Source of the DNA: Streptosporangium saharense | GTDB taxonomy: Bacteria; Actinomycetota; Actinomycetes; Streptosporangiales; Streptosporangiaceae | Direction: 5' to 3' | NCBI RefSeq assembly: GCF_014203715.1 | Contig: NZ_JACHJP010000018.1 | Span: 1-50,542 of the forward strand | DNA length: 50,542 bases | Shown here: piece after piece, positions 1-7,114 of the stretch | Layout of the letters: each line of letters opens with the position of its first letter | How positions within the stretch are numbered: position 1 is the first letter of the stretch | The notes under the pieces: model-generated | Seen by the model: the letters and a program-made list of their open reading frames with translations, nothing else | What the model was told of the DNA's origin: nothing | Database searches by the model: none | Program-made: the position numbers and the translations under genes

Positions 1-120
1 GCGCCTGAAGTCGGTGACTTCCCTCGTCGCTCCTCCGCTTCGCTCCGTCGCTCCTCAGTCCAGCTCACCGACGCGCCCAAGCCGAAACTCCTCACACACG
101 GCACCGGTAAGGCCAAACCC
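1..120. other. Non-coding 3' flank of the first operon
   Basis: I see no convincing gene here. The stretch has a perfect 6-3-6 hairpin, GAAGTC-GGT-GACTTC, at 7-21. The 11-base direct repeat CGTCGCTCCTC occurs at 25-35 and 46-56. An 8-base inverted repeat pairs GTCGGTGA (10-17) with TCACCGAC (65-72). It lies just past the stop codon of the minus-strand operon, so a transcript-end structure is plausible, but there is no T-run. Confidence 0.3.
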
Positions 121-1296
121 TCAGCTCTTGGGGAGAGGACGGGGGATCGCTATGGCCATGAGGAGGCCGGCCAGGACTATGGCGGCGGTGGTGGTGAAGG
201 CGGTTTCGTAGGAGTAGGTCTCGGCTATCTGGCCGGCCACGAGGGGGCCGACGACCATGCCGAGGTCGGCGGCCATCTGGTAGGTGGCGATGGCGGTTCC
301 GCCCCGGCCCTGGGTCACGTCCCCCACGGCCGCCGCGCCGCCCGTGGTGCAGAAGGCCGTTCCCAGGCCCATGAGGGCGAAGGCCGCGAGATAGCCGGGC
401 AGGGCCTGCCAGGTGGTGACCATGACCAGGCTGACGAGGATCAGCCCCTCCCCCGCGATCAGCGAGAGCCTGCGGCCCCACAGGTCGGCGACGCGACCGG
501 CGACCGGCAGGGTGACCGCCTGGAGCACCGCGCCGACGGCGAGGCCGATCCCGATCCAGGCGGGGCCCGCCTTCAGCACGTGCAGCAGGAACAGCGGCAG
601 CACCGAGACGCGCACCCCGAACACCGCCCAGCCGAGGCCGAAGTTCGTGGTCAGTGCGGCCCGGTACGACTGGTGTCCCAGCGCGCTGGCCACCGACGTC
701 CTCGTCCCCTTCGCATCGGTCCGTCCTCGAAGGTCGGCACGGTTCAGTGCGACCGTGGCGATGGCCCCGGCGATGGCGACCGCGACGCCGTACACGAAGA
801 AGGGAAGGCGGGGGGAGAGGCTGAGCAGGCCGCCACCCAGGGCGGGGCCGGTCACGGTGCCGAGGTAGTAGCCGCCCTGGAACAGGCCGGTGGCCCGGCC
901 CCGCGACGAGGCCGGGGTGACCCTCAGCAGCAGGCTCATGGCCGAGACCGTGTACATCGCCGAGCCGATCCCGCAGGCCCCGCGGAAGATGAGCAGCAGC
1001 GTGAAGTTCCAGGACAGCCCGGCGAGGACGCTGGTCACCGCGAGCAGCGCCATCCCGGCGGTGAGGATCGTCCGTTCGCCGAAGCGGTTGACCAGCCGTC
1101 CTCCCGGCAGCCCGGTCGCCAGGCGCATGAACGCGAACGCCGAGACCAACGCGCCGACCGCCGCGCTTCCCACTCCGAACTCGCTCGCGAAGACCGGGAT
1201 GGCCGGTGACTGGATGCCGAAGCCGACCGCGACGGTGAAGGCCACGACGGCCAGGATCCCGACCTCGCGGGGCTGTTCCCCGAAGAGGGCTCGCAC
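121..1296 (-). CDS. MFS transporter
   Basis: A 391-residue major facilitator superfamily carrier with about twelve hydrophobic segments. The loop between segments 2 and 3 reads GRLVNRFGERT, the usual MFS loop motif, and a second copy (GRVADLWGRR) starts the C-terminal half. The start is a GTG whose first base is the last base of the upstream etfA stop (TAGTG). This makes it the last gene of the long minus-strand catabolic operon. Substrate and direction are not visible. From context it may export a pathway intermediate or provide a second uptake route for the compound the operon degrades. Length and segment pattern are normal for a 12-helix MFS protein. Confidence 0.85.
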   Translation of the reverse strand: MRALFGEQPREVGILAVVAFTVAVGFGIQSPAIPVFASEFGVGSAAVGALVSAFAFMRLATGLPGGRLVNRFGERTILTAGMALLAVTSVLAGLSWNFTLLLIFRGACGIGSAMYTVSAMSLLLRVTPASSRGRATGLFQGGYYLGTVTGPALGGGLLSLSPRLPFFVYGVAVAIAGAIATVALNRADLRGRTDAKGTRTSVASALGHQSYRAALTTNFGLGWAVFGVRVSVLPLFLLHVLKAGPAWIGIGLAVGAVLQAVTLPVAGRVADLWGRRLSLIAGEGLILVSLVMVTTWQALPGYLAAFALMGLGTAFCTTGGAAAVGDVTQGRGGTAIATYQMAADLGMVVGPLVAGQIAETYSYETAFTTTAAIVLAGLLMAIAIPRPLPKS

Positions 1297-2261
1297 TATC
1301 GTCGCCGCCGCGCGATCTCGTCCAGCAGTTGCGGTACGACGCTGAACAGGTCGCCGACGACGCCGTGGTCGGCGAGGTCGAAGATGGGCGCCTCCCGGTC
1401 CTTGTTCACCGCCACGATCGTCTTGCTGGTCTGCATCCCGGCCCGGTGCTGGATGGCTCCGGAGATGCCGAGGGCGACGTAGAGCTGCGGCGAGACGGTG
1501 ACGCCGGTCTGCCCGACCTGGTGGGTGTGGGGGTACCACCCCGCGTCGACCGCCGCCCGTGAGGCGCCCACGGCGCCGCCGAGCGCGTCGGCGAGCCGTT
1601 CGACCAGTTCGAAATGGTCGGCGCCGCCCAGGCCCCTGCCTCCCGAGACCACGACCTCGGCCTCGGTGAGCTGCGGTCTTCCTGTGCTGTGCCGTACGGC
1701 GCGCGAGACGACGTGGGTGCGCAGCGACGCCTCGTCCAGGTCGAGACCTGAGCGGGAGATCTCGGGTTCAATCTCCTCCGCCAAGGGCACGGGAGCGACG
1801 GCGTTGGGTTTGACGGCGATGACGGGGACGCCCGTGACGACGCGTGCGGTGACCTCGTAGCCCGCGGCGAACGCCCACTGGGTGACCACGGGTCCTTCCG
1901 GTCCCGGGCGCACGTCCACGGCGTCGGTCAGCACCCCGCTGCCGAGCCGTACGGCAAGGCGGGCGGCGATTTCCCTGCCCTCGGGGGTCGATTCGAGCAG
2001 GACCGCCTGCGGTGCCGTGGCGGCCAAATCGGCAAGGACCTGAACCCAGCCGACCGGGTGGTCCTCAAGCTCGCCGGACTCGACCAGGTGCACGCGGTGC
2101 GCGCCGTACCGGGCGAGGGTGCGTATCACCTCCGCGTCGAGGCCGGGTCCCGCGCAGACGGCGACCGGGGTGCCGAGTTCGCGGGCCAGGGTGAGCAGTT
2201 CCAGGCCGGGTTTGCGGATCTGTCCCTCGATGTGCCCGATGAGCACCAGGACCTCTGCCAT
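1296..2261 (-). CDS. etfA: Electron transfer flavoprotein alpha subunit
   Basis: A 321-residue EtfA/FixB protein. The C-terminal third carries the family FAD-binding signature, visible as LYVALGISGAIQHRAGM followed by a TIVAVNKD segment; the N-terminal half is the nucleotide-binding-fold domain. It forms a heterodimer with EtfB and passes electrons from acyl-CoA dehydrogenases to ETF:quinone oxidoreductase. The ATG was chosen because GGAGCGGTC sits directly before it; a longer frame continues upstream but overlaps etfB and looks non-coding. It lies 13 bases after etfB. Its presence in the same operon as two acyl-CoA dehydrogenases points to a dedicated electron acceptor for this pathway. Confidence 0.93.
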   Translation of the reverse strand: MAEVLVLIGHIEGQIRKPGLELLTLARELGTPVAVCAGPGLDAEVIRTLARYGAHRVHLVESGELEDHPVGWVQVLADLAATAPQAVLLESTPEGREIAARLAVRLGSGVLTDAVDVRPGPEGPVVTQWAFAAGYEVTARVVTGVPVIAVKPNAVAPVPLAEEIEPEISRSGLDLDEASLRTHVVSRAVRHSTGRPQLTEAEVVVSGGRGLGGADHFELVERLADALGGAVGASRAAVDAGWYPHTHQVGQTGVTVSPQLYVALGISGAIQHRAGMQTSKTIVAVNKDREAPIFDLADHGVVGDLFSVVPQLLDEIARRRR

Positions 2262-2274
2262 GACCGCTCCTTCC

Positions 2275-3060
2275 TCAGACGAACTTCTGGCCGGACAGGA
2301 AGTCGGCGAGCCGCAGCCCGCCCTCGCCCTCGTCGGGCAGCGCCGTACCGGCCGTCCTCGGGGGGCGAGCCGTGATCGCGTCGACAACCGTGCGGGCCGC
2401 GCCCGCGCCCACCTGGTCGGCGGGAACGCCCAGGTCGGCGAGGTTCCAGGTCTCCAGGGGCTTCTTCTTGGCCGCCATGATCCCCTTGAAGGACGGGTAG
2501 CGGGCCTCGCCGGTACGGTCGGTCACCGAGACCACGGCGGGCAGCGTCGCCCGCAGCTCCTCGGTCGCCCGGGAGCCGTCCCGCCTGATGCGCACGGTCG
2601 CGGTCCCCGGCTCGACGGTCAGTTCGGCGGCGAAGGTGAGCTGCGGCAATGCCAGGTGCTCGGCGAGCATCGCGGGCACCAGTGAGGTGCCGCCGTCGGT
2701 CGAGGCCATCGCGCACAGCACCAGGTCGGGTTCGAGGCGGCGCAGCGCGGCGGCGAGCACCAGCGCGGTCGCCGGTGCGTCGGAGCCCGCGATCGCGTCG
2801 TCGCTGACGTGCACCGCGGCGTGGCCGCCCATGGCGAGCGCCCTGCGCAGCGCCTCGGCAGCCGCGGCAGGTCCGACCGTCAGGTAGGTCAGGTGGGTGT
2901 CCGGCGCCGCGTCCAGGACGCGCAGCGCCTGCTCGACGGCGTGTTCGTCCAGTTCGGACAGGCGTCCCTGGACGCCGTCGCGGTCGACCCGGTGGTCGGC
3001 GGTGAAGCCCGGGTCGGACGCCATGTCGGGGACGTGTTTGACGCAGACGACGATCCTCAT
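2275..3060 (-). CDS. etfB: Electron transfer flavoprotein beta subunit
   Basis: A 261-residue EtfB/FixA protein beginning MRIVVCVKHVPD, the typical beta-subunit start. It has the AMP-binding-type fold and the AAKKKPLETW segment near residue 190, which resembles the recognition loop used by ETF-beta to dock on acyl-CoA dehydrogenases. It pairs with the following etfA. It comes three bases after the crotonase gene in the same transcript, so ETF is made together with the dehydrogenases it serves. Length is normal. Confidence 0.93.
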   Translation of the reverse strand: MRIVVCVKHVPDMASDPGFTADHRVDRDGVQGRLSELDEHAVEQALRVLDAAPDTHLTYLTVGPAAAAEALRRALAMGGHAAVHVSDDAIAGSDAPATALVLAAALRRLEPDLVLCAMASTDGGTSLVPAMLAEHLALPQLTFAAELTVEPGTATVRIRRDGSRATEELRATLPAVVSVTDRTGEARYPSFKGIMAAKKKPLETWNLADLGVPADQVGAGAARTVVDAITARPPRTAGTALPDEGEGGLRLADFLSGQKFV

Positions 3061-3063
3061 CGG

Positions 3064-3867
3064 TCACCGTCCCCTGAACTCGGGCCTGCGCTTGGCGACG
3101 AACGCTGCGGCGGCCTCCCGGTGGTCGTCGCTGACGAAGGTGCCGCCTTCGAGGGTGAGTCCCAGGTCGAGCAGCAGGTTCATCCGTTCGCGCACGATCT
3201 GGTTGACCGTGGCCTTGGTGCCCTGGACCGCGAGCGGCGCGGCCTCGGCCAGGCGGCGCGCCACCGCGGTCGCCTCGTCGAGCAGCCGGTCGGCCGGTAC
3301 GGCCCGCAGCACGAGGCCGAGTCTGGCCGCCTCGGTTCCGTCGAGCCGGTCACCGGTCATGAGGTAGTACTTGGCCGCCCCGAGCGGCATGGCCAGTGGC
3401 CAGGCGACCGCTCCCCCGTCGCCCGCGACCAGCCCGACCGCGACGTGGGTGTCGGCGAACTGGGCGTCCTCGGCGGCGATCACGACGTCGCAGAACAGGG
3501 CGATCGTGGCGCCCAGCCCCATGGCGTAGCCGTGCACGGCGGCGACGATCGGCTGCGGCACCGACAGGATGGTCTCCAGGATGTGGCGGCCGTGCAGGAG
3601 CTGGTACACCTGCTGGGCCGGGCTTGGCCCCTCCTCGTTCTCCGCCCGGCCGGACATGTCCTTGACGTCACCGCCCGCGCAGAACGCCCGGCCCTCCCCG
3701 CGCAGCAGTACGGCCCGCACCCCGGGGTCGGCGGCGACGTCGGCCAGCGCCAGGCTCAGCTCCCTTTCGAGGCCGCCGCCGATCGCGTTGAGCCGTTCCG
3801 GACGGTTCAGCGCGATGACGGCGAGGCCGTCCTTCTTCTCGACGGTGACCGTGGTGTACTCGTTCAA
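3064..3867 (-). CDS. Enoyl-CoA hydratase/isomerase family protein (crotonase A)
   Basis: A 267-residue crotonase-fold protein with the oxyanion-hole segments FCAGGDV (residues 62-68) and HGYAMGLGA (112-120). The two glutamates that do hydration in classical enoyl-CoA hydratase are missing: the GGGCE position reads GLGAT, and the second glutamate position is a histidine in ADTHVAVG. An aspartate is present in AGDGG (about 150), as in some isomerase-type crotonases. The likely activity is therefore double-bond isomerisation or another crotonase reaction, not plain hydration. Translation starts at a TTG that overlaps the upstream stop as TTGA, preceded by AGGGAGG. Located between crotonase B and etfB. 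Confidence 0.85.
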   Translation of the reverse strand: MNEYTTVTVEKKDGLAVIALNRPERLNAIGGGLERELSLALADVAADPGVRAVLLRGEGRAFCAGGDVKDMSGRAENEEGPSPAQQVYQLLHGRHILETILSVPQPIVAAVHGYAMGLGATIALFCDVVIAAEDAQFADTHVAVGLVAGDGGAVAWPLAMPLGAAKYYLMTGDRLDGTEAARLGLVLRAVPADRLLDEATAVARRLAEAAPLAVQGTKATVNQIVRERMNLLLDLGLTLEGGTFVSDDHREAAAAFVAKRRPEFRGR

Positions 3868-4685
3868 CGTTCCTCCCTGGATGGGCTTCTGGGGACCACG
3901 GCCTCGGAGACGGCGGCCTCGAAGACCTTCGCCCTGGAGACGCGGTCGGCCATCTTCGCCCGGGCCTCGGCTCGGCCGGGGGCGGCGACGGCCATGGCCT
4001 GCAGCCGTGCCTCCTCGTCGAGCAGTTCCGCCAGCCCGACGTTCAGTCCGTGGTTGAGCAGCCGTTTGGTGAGTCCGGCCGCCAGGCCGGGGGTGGCGGC
4101 CATCCGCCTGGCGAGTTCGGTGGCGCGGGGCAGCAGTTCCTCGGCGGAGACGACCTCGCTGACGAGTCCCCAGGCGAGCGCCTCGTCCGCGTCCAGCGCC
4201 CTGCCGGTCACCAGCCACTCGTAGGCGCGGGCGTAGCCGAGCAGGCGCGGCAGGAAGTAGGCGCCGCCCGCGTCGGGCACCAGCCCGATCGCGCCGAAGG
4301 CCGGGACGAACGTCGCCTCCCGTGCCGCGATCCGCAGGTCGGCGCCCGCGGCGAGGGACAGGCCCGCTCCGGCGGCGGGGCCGTTCACCGCGGCGATGAC
4401 GGGTTTGTCCAGGGCGGCCATGGCCAGCACGTGCGGGTGGTAGGTGTGGCGCAGGCTCTCGCCGCCCTTCCCGGTGGTGTCCCTCTGGGCGCGCAGGTCG
4501 GCGCCCGCGCAGAACCCCCGGCCCGCGCCGGTGACGACGACCGCCCTGATCGCGGGGTCGGCCGCCTCCCGCCAGATCTCGGCCAGGGCGTGCAGGGTCG
4601 CCGTGTCCAGGGCGTTGAGCCGCTGGGGGCGGTTGAGGGTGACGGTGAACACGTCTCCGTCGAGTCTGGTCAGAACGGGGTTCAC
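3864..4685 (-). CDS. Enoyl-CoA hydratase/isomerase family protein (crotonase B, PaaG-like)
   Basis: A 273-residue crotonase with FCAGADL (58-64) and GPAAGAGLSLA for acyl-CoA binding. The first catalytic glutamate is replaced (GLSLA), while VPDAGG places an aspartate at residue 138. This is the arrangement of PaaG-type isomerases, where that aspartate is the acid/base. The C-terminal helical region is charged and ends SPSREER. The start is a GTG forming a GTGA overlap with the upstream thiolase-like gene, with GGAGC before it. Two different crotonases in a row, neither with the classical glutamate pair, suggest that they handle isomerisation or ring/branched intermediates while the MaoC pair does hydration. 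Confidence 0.85.
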   Translation of the reverse strand: MNPVLTRLDGDVFTVTLNRPQRLNALDTATLHALAEIWREAADPAIRAVVVTGAGRGFCAGADLRAQRDTTGKGGESLRHTYHPHVLAMAALDKPVIAAVNGPAAGAGLSLAAGADLRIAAREATFVPAFGAIGLVPDAGGAYFLPRLLGYARAYEWLVTGRALDADEALAWGLVSEVVSAEELLPRATELARRMAATPGLAAGLTKRLLNHGLNVGLAELLDEEARLQAMAVAAPGRAEARAKMADRVSRAKVFEAAVSEAVVPRSPSREER

Positions 4686-5845
4686 AGGGTTCGCTCCGTT
4701 CCGAGGATCGCGGTCACCTGGCTGGAGAACTGGCCGCCGTTGCCGTGTGCGAGGGCGAGTTCGGCGCCGGGCCGCTGCCGGTCCCCGGCCTCTCCCCTGA
4801 GCTGCCGGGTGGCCTCGATGATGGTGAAGATGCCGTACATGCCGGGGTGGCAGTAGGACAGGCCGCCGCCGTTGGTGTTGACCGGCAGGTCCCCGCCGGG
4901 CGCGATCCTGCCGCCGGAGACGAAGGCGCCGCCCTCGCCCTTGGCGCAGAAGCCCAGGTCCTCAAGGAACATGACGGTGTTGATGGTGAAGGCGTCGTAG
5001 AGCTGGACGACGTCGATGTCGGCGGGGCCGACCCCGGCCATGGCGTAGGCGCGCTCTGAGGACTCGGTGGCCGCGGTGACGGTCAGGTCGGGCATCTGGG
5101 AGATGCTCCGGTGCCGGTGCGCCTCCCCGGCCCCCAGCAGGTAGACCGGGGGCCGGGGCAGGTCACGGGCCCTGGCCGCGCTCGTCACCACGACCGCCCC
5201 GCCGCCGTCGGTGACCAGGCAGCAGTCCAGGGTGGACAGGGGGCTGGAGACGACCCGCGCGGCGAGGACGTCCTCGACGGTCAGCGGGTCGCGGGCGAAC
5301 GCCTTCGGGTTGAGCATCGCCCAGCGCCTGGCGGCGACCGCGACCTCGGCGAGGTCCGCCCTGGTCGTGCCGTACTCGTGCATGTGGCGGGCGGCGGCCA
5401 GGGCGTAGCCGGTGATCGGCATCCGGGGCCGGTAGGCGGCCTCGTAGGAGGGCAGCTCGGGCGGCCCCATGGCCAGGCGTCCCCTGCCGCTGTCGGAGCG
5501 GGCGGTGCTGCCGTAGACGATCAGCGCGACCTCGCACGCCCCCGCGGCGATGGCCAGCGCGGCGTGGTGCAGGTGCGAGACGAAGGAGCTGCCGCCGACC
5601 ATCGTGCCGTCGGTGTAGCGGGGCCGTACGCCCAGGTATTCGGCGACGTCGAGCGGCGCCATGCCGCGTCCGGCGATGGCGCAGAACAGGCCGTCCACGT
5701 CGCGGGTGGTCAGCCCGGCCTCGCCGAGCGCCTCTGCGGCGGCCTGTGCCGCCAGGTCGATGGCGTAGCGGTCGGGGCCGACCTCACCGAGGTCCGACTC
5801 GGCGACCCCCACGACCGCCGCGGCGCCGCGTAGCCCGCCCGTCAT
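4682..5845 (-). CDS. Thiolase-fold lipid-transfer-like protein (Ltp2-type, probable retro-aldolase)
   Basis: A 387-residue thiolase-superfamily protein of the lipid-transfer/non-specific branch. Where thiolases carry the nucleophilic cysteine, it has VGGSSFVSHL (83-92), so it cannot act as an ordinary thiolase. It keeps LYDAFT (Tyr283) and SYCHPGMYG (Tyr331, His333), which match the tyrosine-containing segments of Ltp2-type steroid side-chain aldolases. Those enzymes work only with a DUF35 partner, and the DUF35 gene lies directly upstream with an ATGA overlap. The inferred role is retro-aldol cleavage of a beta-hydroxyacyl-CoA made by the MaoC pair. A plain thiolase annotation would probably be wrong. 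Confidence 0.85.
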   Translation of the reverse strand: MTGGLRGAAAVVGVAESDLGEVGPDRYAIDLAAQAAAEALGEAGLTTRDVDGLFCAIAGRGMAPLDVAEYLGVRPRYTDGTMVGGSSFVSHLHHAALAIAAGACEVALIVYGSTARSDSGRGRLAMGPPELPSYEAAYRPRMPITGYALAAARHMHEYGTTRADLAEVAVAARRWAMLNPKAFARDPLTVEDVLAARVVSSPLSTLDCCLVTDGGGAVVVTSAARARDLPRPPVYLLGAGEAHRHRSISQMPDLTVTAATESSERAYAMAGVGPADIDVVQLYDAFTINTVMFLEDLGFCAKGEGGAFVSGGRIAPGGDLPVNTNGGGLSYCHPGMYGIFTIIEATRQLRGEAGDRQRPGAELALAHGNGGQFSSQVTAILGTERTL

Positions 5846-6225
5846 GCCCGGCTCCCTTCGCCGTCTCCGGTCAGTACGGTGAACACCACGCGTGGCCCGT
5901 CCGGCTCGACGTGGGCGCGCACCCGGTCGCCGATCCGCACCTGTTCGGCGGGGACGTCCACGACGGTGCTCATCACGCGGAAGCCCTCGTCGAGGTCCAC
6001 CAGGACGACGGGGTACGGCGGGGCGTCACGGGGGAAGAGGACGCTGACCGAGTGGACGGTTCCCAGGCCCGCGCTGTGGCTCCAGTCGAGACCGGTCGAG
6101 CCGCAGGCGGGGCAGAGCGCCCTGGGATAGAAGACCGCGGCACCGCAGGCCGTGCAGCGCTGGAACGGCACGGTCCCCTCGGCGAGCCGGTCGAGATAGC
6201 CCCGGTGCGGGGCGAGCTCCGTCAT
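5842..6225 (-). CDS. DUF35 OB-fold protein with zinc ribbon (aldolase partner)
   Basis: A 127-residue Zn-ribbon/OB-fold protein. The rubredoxin-like ribbon is visible as CTAC (24, 27) and CPAC (38, 41), followed by a beta-rich OB-fold region with the acyl-CoA-binding-type segment PPYPVVLVDLDEGFRV. Proteins of this family pair with thiolase-fold proteins. In the ChsH2-Ltp2 system the DUF35 domain is required for retro-aldolase activity and is fused to a MaoC domain; here it is a separate short gene. ATGA overlaps on both sides place it between a MaoC gene and the thiolase-like gene, so co-translation is expected. Confidence 0.88.
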   Translation of the reverse strand: MTELAPHRGYLDRLAEGTVPFQRCTACGAAVFYPRALCPACGSTGLDWSHSAGLGTVHSVSVLFPRDAPPYPVVLVDLDEGFRVMSTVVDVPAEQVRIGDRVRAHVEPDGPRVVFTVLTGDGEGSRA

Positions 6226-6671
6226 GCCCGCTCCCCACCGGAGGCGGGGTAGGTCGCGGTGGCGCCGCCGCTCAGCACCAGCCGGGGGTCGCGTCCCCGC
6301 GCCTCGCTGTGCACCGTGAGTGAGACCCGCACCTCGGTGCCGTCCGCCACGGCTTCGGAGGCGAGCACCTCGCCGCCGAGCACGAGGACGTCGCCGGGCC
6401 AGACCTGGTCCACGTAGCGCACGCTGAGGCCGCGCAGGTTCCTGCGGCCGAGCCAGGCGGCGGCGTATCCACCGAGGACTCCCGCGGTGAGCAGCCCGTG
6501 CCCGAAGACCGAGGGGTAGCCCGCGGCTCTGGCGAAGGTCTCGTCGTGGTGGATCGGGTTGAAGTCGCCGCCCGCCCCGGCGTAGCGCACGAAGTCGGTG
6601 CGGGTCAGCGGGCCGACCCTGCGGGCGGGGGCGGGTGGCACCGGACATTCCGATACCTGCCGTTCGTTCAT
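6222..6671 (-). CDS. MaoC-family (R)-specific hydratase, catalytic half
   Basis: A 149-residue single hot-dog-fold protein with the hydratase-2 motif GDFNPIHHD. Asp36 and His41 are the expected catalytic pair, followed by GYPSVFGHGLLT. It should add water to a 2-enoyl-CoA. The start ATG overlaps the upstream MaoC gene (ATGA). Together with the next protein it forms a two-subunit hydratase like HadAB or ChsH1-ChsH2, where one subunit carries catalysis and the other shapes the acyl pocket. The longer upstream reading frame is not used because it lies wholly inside the neighbouring MaoC gene. Confidence 0.88.
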   Translation of the reverse strand: MNERQVSECPVPPAPARRVGPLTRTDFVRYAGAGGDFNPIHHDETFARAAGYPSVFGHGLLTAGVLGGYAAAWLGRRNLRGLSVRYVDQVWPGDVLVLGGEVLASEAVADGTEVRVSLTVHSEARGRDPRLVLSGGATATYPASGGERA

Positions 6672-7114
6672 CGCTCCCCCAGTTCGATCACCGTGCTGCG
6701 CAGCCGGAGCACGGTCTCCTGTCGTTGGTTGACGAAGGTGTGCTCGGTGACGACCAGCGTCATCGGGCCGCGTCCGCCCTGTTTGCTGAGCACGTCGGCG
6801 ATGCGCGAGCGCACGGTCAGCACGTCGCCGACGACGATGTCGCCGAGGTACTCCCACTCGGCTCCCCCGGCCAGCACCCGTCTCAGGTCGAGGCCGAGGA
6901 CGTCGAGGCCACCACGCACGGCCCAGTGACTCGTCACCGCGGAGAAGGTCGGCGGGACGGGCAGGTGCGGGTATCCAGCCGCCCTGGCCGCCTCGACGTC
7001 GTGGTGCACCGGGTCCTCGTCCTTGACCGCGAGCGCGAACTCGCGGACCTTGCCGTACTCGACCGGGAAGCTGTAGCTCGGGTACTCGTGGCCGATCAGG
7101 TCGCGGTCAGCCAT
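6668..7114 (-). CDS. MaoC-like dehydratase, N-terminal (FAS1-type) subunit
   Basis: A 148-residue hot-dog protein of the MaoC N-terminal type. It has FALAVKDEDPVHHD (26-39) and a VPPTF segment, both characteristic of the HadA/HadC-like half that lacks the full Asp-His hydratase motif and widens the substrate tunnel. It overlaps the acyl-CoA synthetase gene by eight bases and the catalytic MaoC gene by four. The pair is inferred to hydrate the enoyl-CoA made by the dehydrogenases and to hand the product to the DUF35/Ltp2-like pair. Splitting the hydratase over two short genes is common in actinobacterial side-chain pathways that take bulky acyl groups. Confidence 0.85.
   Translation of the reverse strand: MADRDLIGHEYPSYSFPVEYGKVREFALAVKDEDPVHHDVEAARAAGYPHLPVPPTFSAVTSHWAVRGGLDVLGLDLRRVLAGGAEWEYLGDIVVGDVLTVRSRIADVLSKQGGRGPMTLVVTEHTFVNQRQETVLRLRSTVIELGER

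Noticed and set aside
14..211. Small plus-strand protein at the window edge
   Set aside because: No ribosome site; the second half is antisense to the MFS gene.
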